A stretch of 64,000 bases of DNA from Candidatus Thalassarchaeaceae archaeon (GTDB taxonomy: Archaea; Thermoplasmatota; Poseidoniia; Poseidoniales; Thalassarchaeaceae): the NCBI GenBank assembly GCA_030745885.1, contig JASLNR010000043.1, positions 11,037 to 75,036 on the forward strand. The letters are read 5' to 3'. Below the pieces are notes generated by a model. That model did no database searches. It had not been told where the DNA came from and saw nothing but the letters and a program-made list of their open reading frames with translations. The position numbers and the translations under genes were made by a program. How positions within the stretch are numbered: position 1 is the stretch's first letter; each line of letters begins with the position of its first letter. This document shows, in pieces, positions 49,308 to 58,065 of the stretch.

Positions 49308-50024
49308 CTAGAGTAAATCGGCCAATTCGTCCTTGATCTGCTCGACGGCTTCGAGGATCTCGTCCTTATGCCTAGCTCCGGTGATGACCATCTTTCCGCT
49401 GCCGAAGATGAGGCACACGACTCGGGGGTAGTCGAGCCTGTAGATCAGGCCGGGGAACTGCTCAGGCTCGTACTCGACCTTGTCGAAAGGCAGATGGAAG
49501 GTCAGGTTGTTGAGGTTCAGCTTCCTAGGCAGCGCGGCCAGTGGCTCGCCCTCGAGAATCCCGCGAATTCGTGGGTCCTCGTTATCCACCTCCTCGTCGG
49601 TTGCGGCACGAATGCCGCCGTCCCCCGAATCGATGACCTTGGTATTGATGTCATCCATCCTAGCAACCGCCCCGTAGTCCTCAGGGTAGAACAGGGAGTA
49701 GGTGGCGACCATGTTCTGGACCTCTATCTCGACGTCCTTCAGGCCCCAGGTCTCTATGCCTGCATCCCTAAGGTCGCCGATCATCCTCTCGATTCCGGTA
49801 TGGATGTTGTCCTCGTTCTTTCCGCCCGTGCACACGGCTCTGCCAGAGCGAAACATCAGGATGGCGAGCTTTGGGTCTACGACCCGGTACACCACTCCTG
49901 GAAACTGCTCTGGCTCGTATTCGCAATTCAATTGGATTGCGATGTCCGGTAGGTCCAGTTCCTCCGCGACCCGTGTGGAGGCGACTACATTAACCACAGT
50001 GAGTCTTTCTTCGTCGCTTAGCAC
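49308..50024 (-). CDS. tbp: TATA-box-binding protein with insertion in the second repeat
   Basis: 238 residues from GTG 50024; a typical archaeal TBP has about 180. Repeat 1: LTVVNVVASTRVAEELDLPDIAIQLNCEYEPEQFPGVVYRVVDPKLAILMFRSGRAVCTGG. Repeat 2: DVEIEVQNMVATYSL then, after about 45 extra residues (EDYGAVARMDDINTKVIDSG ... LEGEPLAALPR), LNLNNLTFHLPFDKVEYEPEQFPGLIYRL and KMVITGARHKDEILEAVEQIK. The insert is acidic and probably looped out between the first strand and helix of the repeat. It recruits RNA polymerase with TFB. TATA boxes 22-40 bases upstream indicate a leaderless transcript. Confidence 0.95.
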   Translation of the reverse strand: MLSDEERLTVVNVVASTRVAEELDLPDIAIQLNCEYEPEQFPGVVYRVVDPKLAILMFRSGRAVCTGGKNEDNIHTGIERMIGDLRDAGIETWGLKDVEIEVQNMVATYSLFYPEDYGAVARMDDINTKVIDSGDGGIRAATDEEVDNEDPRIRGILEGEPLAALPRKLNLNNLTFHLPFDKVEYEPEQFPGLIYRLDYPRVVCLIFGSGKMVITGARHKDEILEAVEQIKDELADLL

Positions 50025-50045
50025 AAGGGGGCGACTTAAGTATTG

Positions 50046-50064
50046 CTTATAAATGGTATATAAG
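50046..50064 (-). promoter_or_regulatory. Inverted pair of TATA boxes upstream of tbp
   Basis: cttataaatggtatataag is nearly palindromic: cttata (50046-50051) and tataag (50059-50064). On the minus strand tttataag is centred about 25 bases before GTG 50024, right for a leaderless tbp mRNA. The second box suggests autoregulation or bidirectional use. Confidence 0.6.
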
Positions 50065-50108
50065 GGATTATTGAGGTTGGGGTCTCGTATAATTCTCCGA
50101 GAATTGGC

Positions 50109-51080
50109 TCAGACTACCCTTACTCCTTCCGCTCCGAGTCTGGAGGCGAGGGGCTTGCCCCCCGCTATCTCAATTGCTTCCGCCACCCTCTGAGGATCCT
50201 CGGTCAGGGCGACCATGCATCCTCCCCCGCCTGCCCCCGTCAGCTTCGCTCCCATGGCGTGAGGTCGCGCCGCCAAAACAAGACGATCGAGGAGGGGGTT
50301 GCTGACTCTGAGGCGCTGCAGCCTCTCGTGGCAGGCATCCATGGCCATTCCCAGAGCCTCTAGATTCCCTGCCGAGAGCGCGGTCAGACCGGCCCTGGTG
50401 ATTCGCGAAATGGCCTCCATGTCGTCTGAACGCTCGGGGCTCTCAGACAACAGCTTGGCCACCTTGGCTACCATCCTCCCGGTGGGCGATCCGACACCGG
50501 TGTATCCGAGAACCAACCAAGCCTCACGTACCTCCGCAGGCAGGTCGACTACGTTGATCGACCAATTCCTCTCCCCCTCGGGCGTGACTAGGCTTGTATC
50601 GAAGACATGCCTTGTTCCTTCGACGCGTTCCCCCGAAACGACTACGCAACCACCAAGCGCGCTGGTTGCCGTGTCGGTTGGGCTCGCCCTGCCCTTCTGA
50701 GCAGTGGCCTCGGCCGAATGCGCCAGCCTAGCCAATTTAATTCGGTCAAGAGTCTCGTCAGCGTTTAGGTGACTGTGCAATGCGGCACCCACAGCATTCG
50801 AAAGGGCTGCCGATGAGCCCATTCCTGCTGCCGAGAAGAGTCCACTTTGGACATCCAAGGTTAGAGGGGGGCCATCGTAATGGAAGACGCTCTGGATAAT
50901 GTGAGTGATGTGGGGGTGGCGGGATGGATCGAAAGGCATCCCCTCGAGCCTCCAGTCGGGGGCCTCCTCGACGCTGACACGTACCCCCTGGTCGATGGCC
51001 ACGGCGACCGCCGGATGGCCGTACACGACGGCGTGCTCGCCGAACAGGATGCACTTGCCGGGAGCGAAGGCGCTGGTCAC
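50109..51080 (-). CDS. mvk: Mevalonate kinase
   Basis: 323 residues from GTG 51080 (VTSAFAPGKCILFG); longer upstream starts would add a non-homologous Arg/Pro-rich stretch. GHMP kinase motifs: PGKCILFGEHAVVYG, GLFSAAGMGSSAALSNAVG (ATP-binding loop) and KLTGAGGGGCMVAL. Phosphorylates mevalonate at C5, the step before the AcnX dehydratase. It is divergent from the Fe-S oxidoreductase gene, with about 120 bases between and no obvious strong TATA box. Confidence 0.93.
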   Translation of the reverse strand: MTSAFAPGKCILFGEHAVVYGHPAVAVAIDQGVRVSVEEAPDWRLEGMPFDPSRHPHITHIIQSVFHYDGPPLTLDVQSGLFSAAGMGSSAALSNAVGAALHSHLNADETLDRIKLARLAHSAEATAQKGRASPTDTATSALGGCVVVSGERVEGTRHVFDTSLVTPEGERNWSINVVDLPAEVREAWLVLGYTGVGSPTGRMVAKVAKLLSESPERSDDMEAISRITRAGLTALSAGNLEALGMAMDACHERLQRLRVSNPLLDRLVLAARPHAMGAKLTGAGGGGCMVALTEDPQRVAEAIEIAGGKPLASRLGAEGVRVV

Positions 51081-51199
51081 GCCCCACCGTTGCGCTGTGA
51101 GGCCATGAGTGTTGGGTTCATACTCCAGCGGCGGTTGATTGAAGGACGTGTTGCCGCTCCATGTCAATGTCAGGCAGAGCCTGACTCGAGGACGATGCC

Positions 51200-53221
51200 A
51201 TGGAACACCCCCTTCTATTGACCTACGGCCCCATAGAGGGCTGGCAAATCCTGCTGGTTGTCGGAAGCCTGTCAATCGGTTTCTTCGTCTATCAGGTGCA
51301 GAAGGCGACTCGTCTAGTACTGCTGGGGGCACCTGACGATCGTTTCGACTCGTGGGGAGTTCGGCTGTGGGAGTTCTTTTCCGGGTGGTTGGGCCAGAAG
51401 CGCGTCCTAAGGGACCGTGTGGTTGGCACGATGCACGTTCTGATGTTCTGGGGATTCCTGATGCTGGGCTCAGACATGTTCGACCTAGCTACCGCGAACG
51501 CCTTCTCCGATCGGATTCTCCCCAAGATGCTGAACGGGCCTTGGAACGGGATGGTGGAGCTCGGATACACAATGGCTCTCTTCGGATGTGTTGCTGCCCT
51601 CGTCCGCAGAGTGGCATTCACCCCTGAGAAGCTGAGGGGAGAGTCACAGTTAGAGGGCAACGTCATCCTATTGCTGATACTCTCAATCACAGTGACCTCA
51701 TTCATAGTCGAGGCGGCTCACAATCCCTCGGAATTCTGGGAGCCTATCGGACACTGGGTCTCCGGGATGGATCCGTCCGAGAGCTCGGTCATCCTCTCCT
51801 ACTGGATCCACATACTCTCGATTTGCGTATTCTTTGTCCTAATTCCGTTGTCCAAGCACATGCACCTTGTGATGGCAGTCCCCAACGTTTTCTTCCATGA
51901 CGCAGGTCCGGTTGGAAAGATGCTTCCGCTAGCCATTGGAGATGACGGCATGGCGGTCCCGCTGGAGGACTTGGACCTAGATTCATTCGGAGTGAGCTCA
52001 TACACCGATTACACCTGGAGGCAGCTTGTCGACGGGTGGTCTTGCACCTCTTGCGCGCGCGGCCAGGACGTCTGTCCCGCATACGCCTCGGGCAAGGGCC
52101 TGAACCCGATGCAGGTTATCCACGACGTGCGCAACTACGCCAACGAGCACGCACCAATCTTGCTGACCGGCAAGAAGCCAGGGGAAACGATGATGCAGCG
52201 CATTACTGACGAGGCGGTCTGGGCATGCACCACCTGCAACGCTTGCGTCGATATCTGCCCCCTGTACATCGAGCACGTACCAAAGCTGACTGACCTACGC
52301 CGTAACGCGATGATGGAGACCATGGAGTACCCAGAGATTCTGAACACGGCGATGGGCAATATCGAGTCGGCCTCGAACCCCTATGGATTCGGGGTGCACG
52401 AGCGAGTCGATTGGGCCGCCGACCTCGATGTAAAAATCGGCGAGCCGGCCGAGTACATCTATTTCGTTGGATGCGCAGCGAGCTTCGACGAGCGCAACCA
52501 GAAGGTTGCCCGATCGACGATCTCTCTGCTCAAGGAAGCGGGGCTAGACGTCGGAATCCTCGGGATGCAGGAGGGCTGCTCAGGCGACCCGGCCCGCAGG
52601 GCGGGCAACGAGTACCTGTTCCAGATGCTGGCCGAGACCAATATGATGACCTTTCAAGAGCTGGGCGTCAGACGCATCATCGCCTCATGCCCCCACTGCT
52701 TCCACACACTGGGCAAGGAGTACGCTGACTACGGAGGCGACCAGTTGGAGGTATTCCACCACTCGGAGATCCTAGCCAAACTGCAGGTGGAGGGTAAGCT
52801 GCCTTACTTCAACGAGGTCGCCACGAATAAGGAGCGCAGCATCACCTACCATGACCCTTGCTACCTCGGACGCATCGGGGGAATCATCGAAGAGCCGCGG
52901 AGTGTCATCGGTGGCGTCGACGTGGAGACCGAGAATCACGGCCAGGACTCGTTTTGCTGTGGGGCCGGTGGCGCCCAGATGTGGATGGAGGAGGATGCTG
53001 ACAAGAGGGTGAATGTCATTCGCGCCAAGGAACTCTCCGAGACCGGTTGCGACACAGTCGCTGTGGGTTGCCCGTTCTGCTCGATAATGGTCAAGGACGG
53101 ACTGGATGCCGTGGGGGCTGACATGGATGTCAAGGACGTTGCCGAGCTGCTTTGGGAGCAGATTCAGAAGCGCGACGCAGAGATTCACAGCGGAGCTTCG
53201 TTACCCGTGACCGTCAAATAG
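51200..53221 (+). CDS. Membrane-bound HdrD-like Fe-S oxidoreductase (EMO/FadF type)
   Basis: 673 residues. Residues ~1-240 have about six membrane segments of a NarI/HdrE-like cytochrome b type (ILLVVGSLSIGFFVYQV, VVGTMHVLMFWGFLMLGSDMF, ILLLILSITVTSFIVEAAHNP, SYWIHILSICVFFVLIPLSKHMHLVM) with His in segments. Then two 4Fe-4S motifs (CTSCARGQDVCP and CTTCNACVDICP) and two CCG cysteine domains (CPHCFHTL and DPCYLGR ... CCGAGG). The order is that of ETF:menaquinone oxidoreductases coupled to acyl-CoA dehydrogenases, rather than heterodisulfide reductase proper. An acyl-CoA dehydrogenase is at 37859. Start ATG 51200; the 133-residue membrane protein follows after 20 bases. Confidence 0.88.
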   Translation: MEHPLLLTYGPIEGWQILLVVGSLSIGFFVYQVQKATRLVLLGAPDDRFDSWGVRLWEFFSGWLGQKRVLRDRVVGTMHVLMFWGFLMLGSDMFDLATANAFSDRILPKMLNGPWNGMVELGYTMALFGCVAALVRRVAFTPEKLRGESQLEGNVILLLILSITVTSFIVEAAHNPSEFWEPIGHWVSGMDPSESSVILSYWIHILSICVFFVLIPLSKHMHLVMAVPNVFFHDAGPVGKMLPLAIGDDGMAVPLEDLDLDSFGVSSYTDYTWRQLVDGWSCTSCARGQDVCPAYASGKGLNPMQVIHDVRNYANEHAPILLTGKKPGETMMQRITDEAVWACTTCNACVDICPLYIEHVPKLTDLRRNAMMETMEYPEILNTAMGNIESASNPYGFGVHERVDWAADLDVKIGEPAEYIYFVGCAASFDERNQKVARSTISLLKEAGLDVGILGMQEGCSGDPARRAGNEYLFQMLAETNMMTFQELGVRRIIASCPHCFHTLGKEYADYGGDQLEVFHHSEILAKLQVEGKLPYFNEVATNKERSITYHDPCYLGRIGGIIEEPRSVIGGVDVETENHGQDSFCCGAGGAQMWMEEDADKRVNVIRAKELSETGCDTVAVGCPFCSIMVKDGLDAVGADMDVKDVAELLWEQIQKRDAEIHSGASLPVTVK

Positions 53222-53241
53222 AAAATGGCGCTGGTGATGGT

Positions 53242-53643
53242 ATGAGCAACGAGTTCACTATCTTCGGAATGACCATTCCGAGAATCGCTGTGGTCAACGG
53301 TGCGGTACTCACATTCTGGGGGGCCTTAGCATACTTCGTTCAAAGCGCCGATCCACCATCCATTACTGCCCTAATTCCGGCATTAATGGGATTGCCAATG
53401 CTCGCTTTGGGGGCTATGTCTGAGAGAGATGAAAAGAACAGGCACCATTACATGCACGGCTCTATGGTTCTAGCACTTGTTATGGCTCTAGGAGGGGCAA
53501 GGGTTGGCACTAAGTTTTCTGAGATGTCGACACTTGCAATAATCTCCCATCTCCTACTTCTTCAGGTTGGGATTTCCTTCATGATTGCGGGCATTTGTTC
53601 TTTCAGGCACGCACGAAAGCTCAGGGAAGCGTCCGGTGATTGA
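53242..53643 (+). CDS. Small membrane protein, unknown function
   Basis: 133 residues from ATG 53242. Four hydrophobic segments: AVVNGAVLTFWGALAYFV, LIPALMGLPMLALGAM, GSMVLALVMALGGARV and TLAIISHLLLLQVGISFMIAGICSF. Bases here are noticeably more AT-rich than in neighbouring genes. It follows the Fe-S oxidoreductase gene by 20 bases and its stop overlaps the start region of the amidotransferase (TGAGTG). Not recognised. Confidence 0.7.
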   Translation: MSNEFTIFGMTIPRIAVVNGAVLTFWGALAYFVQSADPPSITALIPALMGLPMLALGAMSERDEKNRHHYMHGSMVLALVMALGGARVGTKFSEMSTLAIISHLLLLQVGISFMIAGICSFRHARKLREASGD

Positions 53644-54330
53644 GTGCGGCCTGTGATTGGAGTCACCACCTCTGTCAACACCCGTGACTACGAGACGGCC
53701 GGCCAAGCTGTCGTGATGCTGCCTCACAACTACCCTGAGGCAATACGTCGCGCTGGTGGCACGCCGGTTCTCATCCCAGAAGGCGAGACTGACGACTCTC
53801 TAATCGACTCCCTAGATGGCGTCGTCATCTCCGGGGGACGCGATATCAGCCCTAGTCTCTACGGCGAGCAGGCTCACGAGAAAACCTCCGACGTGCGTCC
53901 CGAGCAGGACGCCTCGGAGTTGGCTCTGATGAGGACCGCCCTCGAGCGCGATCTCCCCCTCCTAGCTGTGTGCAGAGGCCACCAACTCTACTGCGTAGAA
54001 CATGGTGGTAGGCTTCACCAACACCTGCCTGAGACGCCAGGATTCGAACAACACGGCGCCACTGATGGGGAGTGGTCCGAACACGAGGTCCATATCGAGG
54101 AGAATTCCAAACTGGCATCCATCGTCGGCACCAAGATAGTAGGAAACTCCGGGCACCACCAAGGCGTCGCCGATGCCGGCGACCTGCATGTGGTCGGAAG
54201 GACCGGGGACGGTCTGATCGAGGCCGTCGAGGATCCCAATAAGAAGTTCTGCATCTCCGTCCAGTGGCATCCCGAGATGATAGGGCAGCACGAGATCTTC
54301 GACGCTCTCATAGAGGCTGCGCGAAGTTGA
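53644..54330 (+). CDS. Class I glutamine amidotransferase-like hydrolase (PuuD/peptidase C26 type), copy 1
   Basis: 228 residues from GTG 53644, right after the preceding stop. IGVTTSVNTRDYETAGQAVVMLPHNYPEAIRRAGGTPVLIP, DGVVISGGRDISPSLYG, LAVCRGHQLYCVEHGG with the catalytic Cys, and VQWHPEM with the His. Gamma-glutamyl hydrolases such as PuuD have this form; substrate here unknown. The second copy lies 26 bases downstream. Confidence 0.87.
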   Translation: MRPVIGVTTSVNTRDYETAGQAVVMLPHNYPEAIRRAGGTPVLIPEGETDDSLIDSLDGVVISGGRDISPSLYGEQAHEKTSDVRPEQDASELALMRTALERDLPLLAVCRGHQLYCVEHGGRLHQHLPETPGFEQHGATDGEWSEHEVHIEENSKLASIVGTKIVGNSGHHQGVADAGDLHVVGRTGDGLIEAVEDPNKKFCISVQWHPEMIGQHEIFDALIEAARS

Positions 54331-54355
54331 AGTCTCGACCAAGCTTGACGATGCT

Positions 54356-55060
54356 GTGGCTGCTGACGGCACGAGACCCATAATTGGGGTGACTTGCTTC
54401 TATCGGGAGGCCCGCTTTGCCAACTGGGTGATGGAATCGGCCATTCTGCCCTCGACCTACATTAGGGCGATAATCGGTTCTGGTGGCACGCCGGTCATCA
54501 TCCCTCCCAGCGAGAATCCGGAAGAGTTGCTGGACAGGGTAGACGGACTCGTGATTGCCGGGGGACCCGACCTTGACCCAGCCACTCATGGCCAAAATCC
54601 AGATCCGGCCACTAAAGAGTACGCCTCCGAGCAAGACGCCTCCGAGATTATCCTGCTTGAAGGGGCGATCGAGCGCGACATGCCGATACTGTGCATTTGT
54701 CGTGGCATGCAACTACTGTCTGTACTCCACGGCGGAAGTCTCCATCAGCACCTCGATTCCACGCCGGAGTACGAGGGGCACGGCGGCTATAGCGGCGTGG
54801 TGACCGAGCATGGGGTGATTGCTGAGGAGGGCTCGAGAATTGCCGCTCTGATGGGATTGCACATCACAGCCAACTCGACCCATCATCAGGGGGTCGCTGA
54901 CGCGGGTTCCCTCAGTGTCACAGCACGCGCCGAGCACGATGGTCTGATTGAAGCCGTGGAGCGAAGCGACCTGCGATTCTGCCTAGGCGTCCAATGGCAT
55001 CCCGAACGAATCGGGCATGACGTTCTGTACTCCGCGCTCGTCCAAGCAGCGCGGGGTTGA
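54356..55060 (+). CDS. Class I glutamine amidotransferase-like hydrolase, copy 2
   Basis: 234 residues from GTG 54356. IIGVTCFYREARFANWVMESAILPSTYIRAIIGSGGTPVIIPP, DGLVIAGGPDLDPATHG, ILCICRGMQLLSVLHGG with the catalytic Cys, SVVTEHGVIA-type stretch, and GVQWHPER. It is a clear paralogue of 53644-54330, sharing PPEQDASE-like and STHHQGVADAG elements. The pair suggests a duplicated pathway step, perhaps with different gamma-glutamyl substrates. Cysteinyl-tRNA synthetase starts 30 bases on. Confidence 0.87.
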   Translation: MAADGTRPIIGVTCFYREARFANWVMESAILPSTYIRAIIGSGGTPVIIPPSENPEELLDRVDGLVIAGGPDLDPATHGQNPDPATKEYASEQDASEIILLEGAIERDMPILCICRGMQLLSVLHGGSLHQHLDSTPEYEGHGGYSGVVTEHGVIAEEGSRIAALMGLHITANSTHHQGVADAGSLSVTARAEHDGLIEAVERSDLRFCLGVQWHPERIGHDVLYSALVQAARG

Positions 55061-55090
55061 AGGCGCGTCAGCCGTGTCGACGGTGACAAG

Positions 55091-56527
55091 ATGCCCATCA
55101 GAGTCTACGACACTCGCTCCCGTGAGAAGAGGGAGTTGGGGACCCTAGTCGAGGGTGAGGTCGGAATCTACGCCTGTGGCATCACCCCCTACTCGCCCAG
55201 CCACATCGGCCACGCCCGCCAGGCGATAGCCTTCGACATCATCGTGCGATGGTTGAGGAAGCGTGGGTACAGGGTGAACTACATCACCAACTTCACTGAT
55301 ATCGATGACAAGATCATCGATGCGGCGAACAATGAGGGAGTTGGCTTCCTCGAGGTCGCAAACCGCCACATCGACGAGTACTTCGAAGTGATGGATGCGA
55401 TGAACGTCCAACGGGCTGACGCATATCCTCGAGTGACTGAGGCCATCCCGGAGATCATCGATATGGTCACCACCCTGATTGACAAGGGACATGCCTACGC
55501 TGGTGATGATGGAATCTACTTCGAAATCGACACCGCGCCGGAGAAGTACGGCCAGTTGACCGGTCAGACGCTCGAGATGGTCAGGGCGGGAGCCGGTGGA
55601 CGCGTGGCTGAAACTGGATCCGGCAAGCGGGACCACCGAGATTTCGCCCTGTGGAAATTGGCCAAGCAGGGAGAGCCCTCCTGGGACAGTCCTTGGGGAG
55701 CGGGGAGGCCAGGATGGCACATCGAGTGCTCGGCCATGTCGCTGAACCACTTAGGTGAAGCCTTCGACATTCACGGGGGAGGTACGGACCTGATGTTCCC
55801 CCATCACGAGGCAGAAATATTCCAGTCCGAATGCTGCTTGGGTCACGAGCCAGTGGTTCAGTATTGGATGCACAACGGGATGATCAACGTCGACGGCGAG
55901 AAGATGAGCAAGTCTCTGGGCAACTTCTGGAACATCAGTGACGCATTTGGGAAAGTCGACCCGCTCGAGTTGCGATACGCGATGATAAATGCCCCCTATC
56001 GCCAGCCAGTCGAGTTCAACTCGGTCATGCTGGAGGATGCATGCATGCACCAGCAGAGGCTCGTCACAGCCTTCGGCGAAGGTCTATCCCGCTTCGGAAG
56101 CAGCGACTGGTCCGGTTCGGGGGAGCTGTCTGCCGCCGCGGAAAGACTGTCTGCCGGAATGGATGACGACTTCAACACCAGAGTCGCAATCGTTGAGATT
56201 CAGTCGGTAGTAAGGGTCCTGCGTGGCCTTCTCGACTCGAACGATCTTGAGGAAGGGGTGTCGGCGGTAGTGGGATGGCTGTCAGAGTTCGCGGGGGAGG
56301 TTCTGGGACTGCTACCGGATGAGGGGTCCATTGCGACTATGATGAAGGAGGGGAAGAGGGCGCGCTCAGAGGTTGCCGAGCGCGTGGAAGCACTGCTTTC
56401 CAAACGTGAGTATGCCAGGGACACCAAGGACTGGGGGGCTGCCGATGCGATTCGCGATGAGCTTTCCGCGATGGGCGTGATCGTCGAGGACGGGTCAGAA
56501 GGTCCGACTTGGCGACTTGGAACTTGA
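55091..56527 (+). CDS. cysS: Cysteinyl-tRNA synthetase
   Basis: 478 residues, the normal family length. Class I motifs: YSPSHIGHARQAIAFD (HIGH) and GEKMSKSLGNFW (KMSKS). The zinc region is visible at CGITPYS near the start and GWHIECSAM. Sequence ends with the small C-terminal domain (DWGAADAIRDELSAMGVIVEDGSEGPTWRL). Follows the tandem amidotransferase genes on the same strand. Confidence 0.97.
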   Translation: MPIRVYDTRSREKRELGTLVEGEVGIYACGITPYSPSHIGHARQAIAFDIIVRWLRKRGYRVNYITNFTDIDDKIIDAANNEGVGFLEVANRHIDEYFEVMDAMNVQRADAYPRVTEAIPEIIDMVTTLIDKGHAYAGDDGIYFEIDTAPEKYGQLTGQTLEMVRAGAGGRVAETGSGKRDHRDFALWKLAKQGEPSWDSPWGAGRPGWHIECSAMSLNHLGEAFDIHGGGTDLMFPHHEAEIFQSECCLGHEPVVQYWMHNGMINVDGEKMSKSLGNFWNISDAFGKVDPLELRYAMINAPYRQPVEFNSVMLEDACMHQQRLVTAFGEGLSRFGSSDWSGSGELSAAAERLSAGMDDDFNTRVAIVEIQSVVRVLRGLLDSNDLEEGVSAVVGWLSEFAGEVLGLLPDEGSIATMMKEGKRARSEVAERVEALLSKREYARDTKDWGAADAIRDELSAMGVIVEDGSEGPTWRLGT

Positions 56528-56598
56528 ACGTCACCACACTGCGCCTCCCGTCCCGAATCTGTGAAAGTGCGATATAGCCCCTTTGTGACGGACATGCA

Positions 56599-58056
56599 AT
56601 GCCATATGCCAGAGTGACCCGCCCGCTGGTTGCGATAGCGATGACAGCGGTAATGGCCCTTGCAGGATGCTTTGGTGGAGGAGAGGTGGGCGATGATGCC
56701 ATCCCTTGGGATGCCGATTACTACTACATCGATCCACCCAACACCTACGAGGATGCGCGGAACTTCACCGTTGCAGATCCGATGAAAAACGAGACCTGGG
56801 GCAACTCCTCCTGGACGGTTTACGGAAACGAGCACGGGGGCAACTGCTGCGAGCACTATCTGGCAGCGACCAAGGAGGGCTGGATCCTCAACTTCGGAGG
56901 CGAGTACCCAACTTGGAGCACTGACCGTGGCCATACCTGGCAGGAGTACATTCCTGGGGTGACTCCGACGTGGCCAGAGTGCCGCAACGTGAAAATGACT
57001 CTGCCGGGGACCGAGGGGTTGGGCGAGGGCAGCATAGTCCAGACGACTACCGGGGATCTCATCGCCATGGGCTGGTTCCCCTATCCCTCCGTCACCGGTG
57101 CCGACCAATTCTACGCCTTCCTCTACGATCAGGACGATGCAGAGTGGAAGTGGTGCTACGCGCGCCCGCCGGAGGCCTTCTACGACCGCTCATGGCAGGT
57201 AGAGGTGGTCGGGCCCGTCAATACGATCTACGGCAGTGGCGAATATGCTAGCCTAGTAATCAGTAATTTCTGGCACCAAGTCGCCAATCGTGGGGGGCAG
57301 ATATCCGTGGACGGGCTGAACTACTACAATTTCGACTTCCCGGACAGGGACGAGGATCTCGCTGATATCGAGGTCGACCTCGATTTCGATCAACTGGGTG
57401 TGGAGTGGGACTTCACCAAGCCCCACAAGGAGATGCGGGCCTTCCCGGTACCCAGCGGGGGCTTATACTTCCCAAACTACTTTGACGATGGTAGCGATGC
57501 TTTCCTAGACACCTCCCTGAACTGGTGGACTGCGACCACGGCAAACGGCTCGTCCCTGCCCTCTGAGTATTGTGCCTTCGACTCATCTACTGCCCTGCAC
57601 TGCATTATCGCTGGGGAGGCTGCCATCCAGCACATGTTGTCCTGGGATGGGGGCGAGACCTGGCAGAATCGTACCTACAACCTGTCTGCGGTAGCCTCCG
57701 AGTTGGAGGAGTGGGAGTTCCATGCCAATGGGGTACACGATTTATTCATCCTAAACGTCCGATACCAAAGCGCCGAGGGTCCTGACGTGGACGTTGCGTT
57801 CCACGTCAGAGAATTCTCCCTGAGCCTCGAGCCCGACGTTCTGACTTACTTGGGGCTGGGTGACCTTGACTCTACCTCAGGAGCCGGAAACGAAATCAGA
57901 TTCGACTTCGCTAGCATGGGCATACTTCCGGATGGCGGGGCTTTCATCGCCTACCATGACTCTACTGATCCGGACCCGTTGTTCGGTGTGGAGTTGCTAA
58001 TCCCCAAGTCCTACGAACCGGTGGCCCAACTGTATATGGCAGGTCACTCTCATTGA
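56599..58056 (+). CDS. Secreted lipoprotein with BNR/sialidase-like repeats
   Basis: 485 residues. A lipoprotein signal (VAIAMTAVMALAGC, Cys24) is followed by Asp/Tyr/Trp-rich sequence with BNR-type units: PTWSTDRGHTWQEYIPG, LSWDGGETWQNRTYNL. It is likely a six-bladed beta-propeller. GYNFDFPDRDEDLADIEVDLDF is acidic. BNR repeats occur in sialidases and photosystem-assembly factors, but no catalytic Asp box set is clear, so the activity is unknown. It sits outside the cell, before the sulfotransferase gene by 9 bases. Confidence 0.8.
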   Translation: MPYARVTRPLVAIAMTAVMALAGCFGGGEVGDDAIPWDADYYYIDPPNTYEDARNFTVADPMKNETWGNSSWTVYGNEHGGNCCEHYLAATKEGWILNFGGEYPTWSTDRGHTWQEYIPGVTPTWPECRNVKMTLPGTEGLGEGSIVQTTTGDLIAMGWFPYPSVTGADQFYAFLYDQDDAEWKWCYARPPEAFYDRSWQVEVVGPVNTIYGSGEYASLVISNFWHQVANRGGQISVDGLNYYNFDFPDRDEDLADIEVDLDFDQLGVEWDFTKPHKEMRAFPVPSGGLYFPNYFDDGSDAFLDTSLNWWTATTANGSSLPSEYCAFDSSTALHCIIAGEAAIQHMLSWDGGETWQNRTYNLSAVASELEEWEFHANGVHDLFILNVRYQSAEGPDVDVAFHVREFSLSLEPDVLTYLGLGDLDSTSGAGNEIRFDFASMGILPDGGAFIAYHDSTDPDPLFGVELLIPKSYEPVAQLYMAGHSH

Positions 58057-58065
58057 GGAATACGG

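Noticed and set aside
51200..53221. Heterodisulfide reductase HdrED
   Set aside because: Although Hdr-like, no other methanogenesis genes are in the window and the domain order fits ETF-linked oxidoreductases better.
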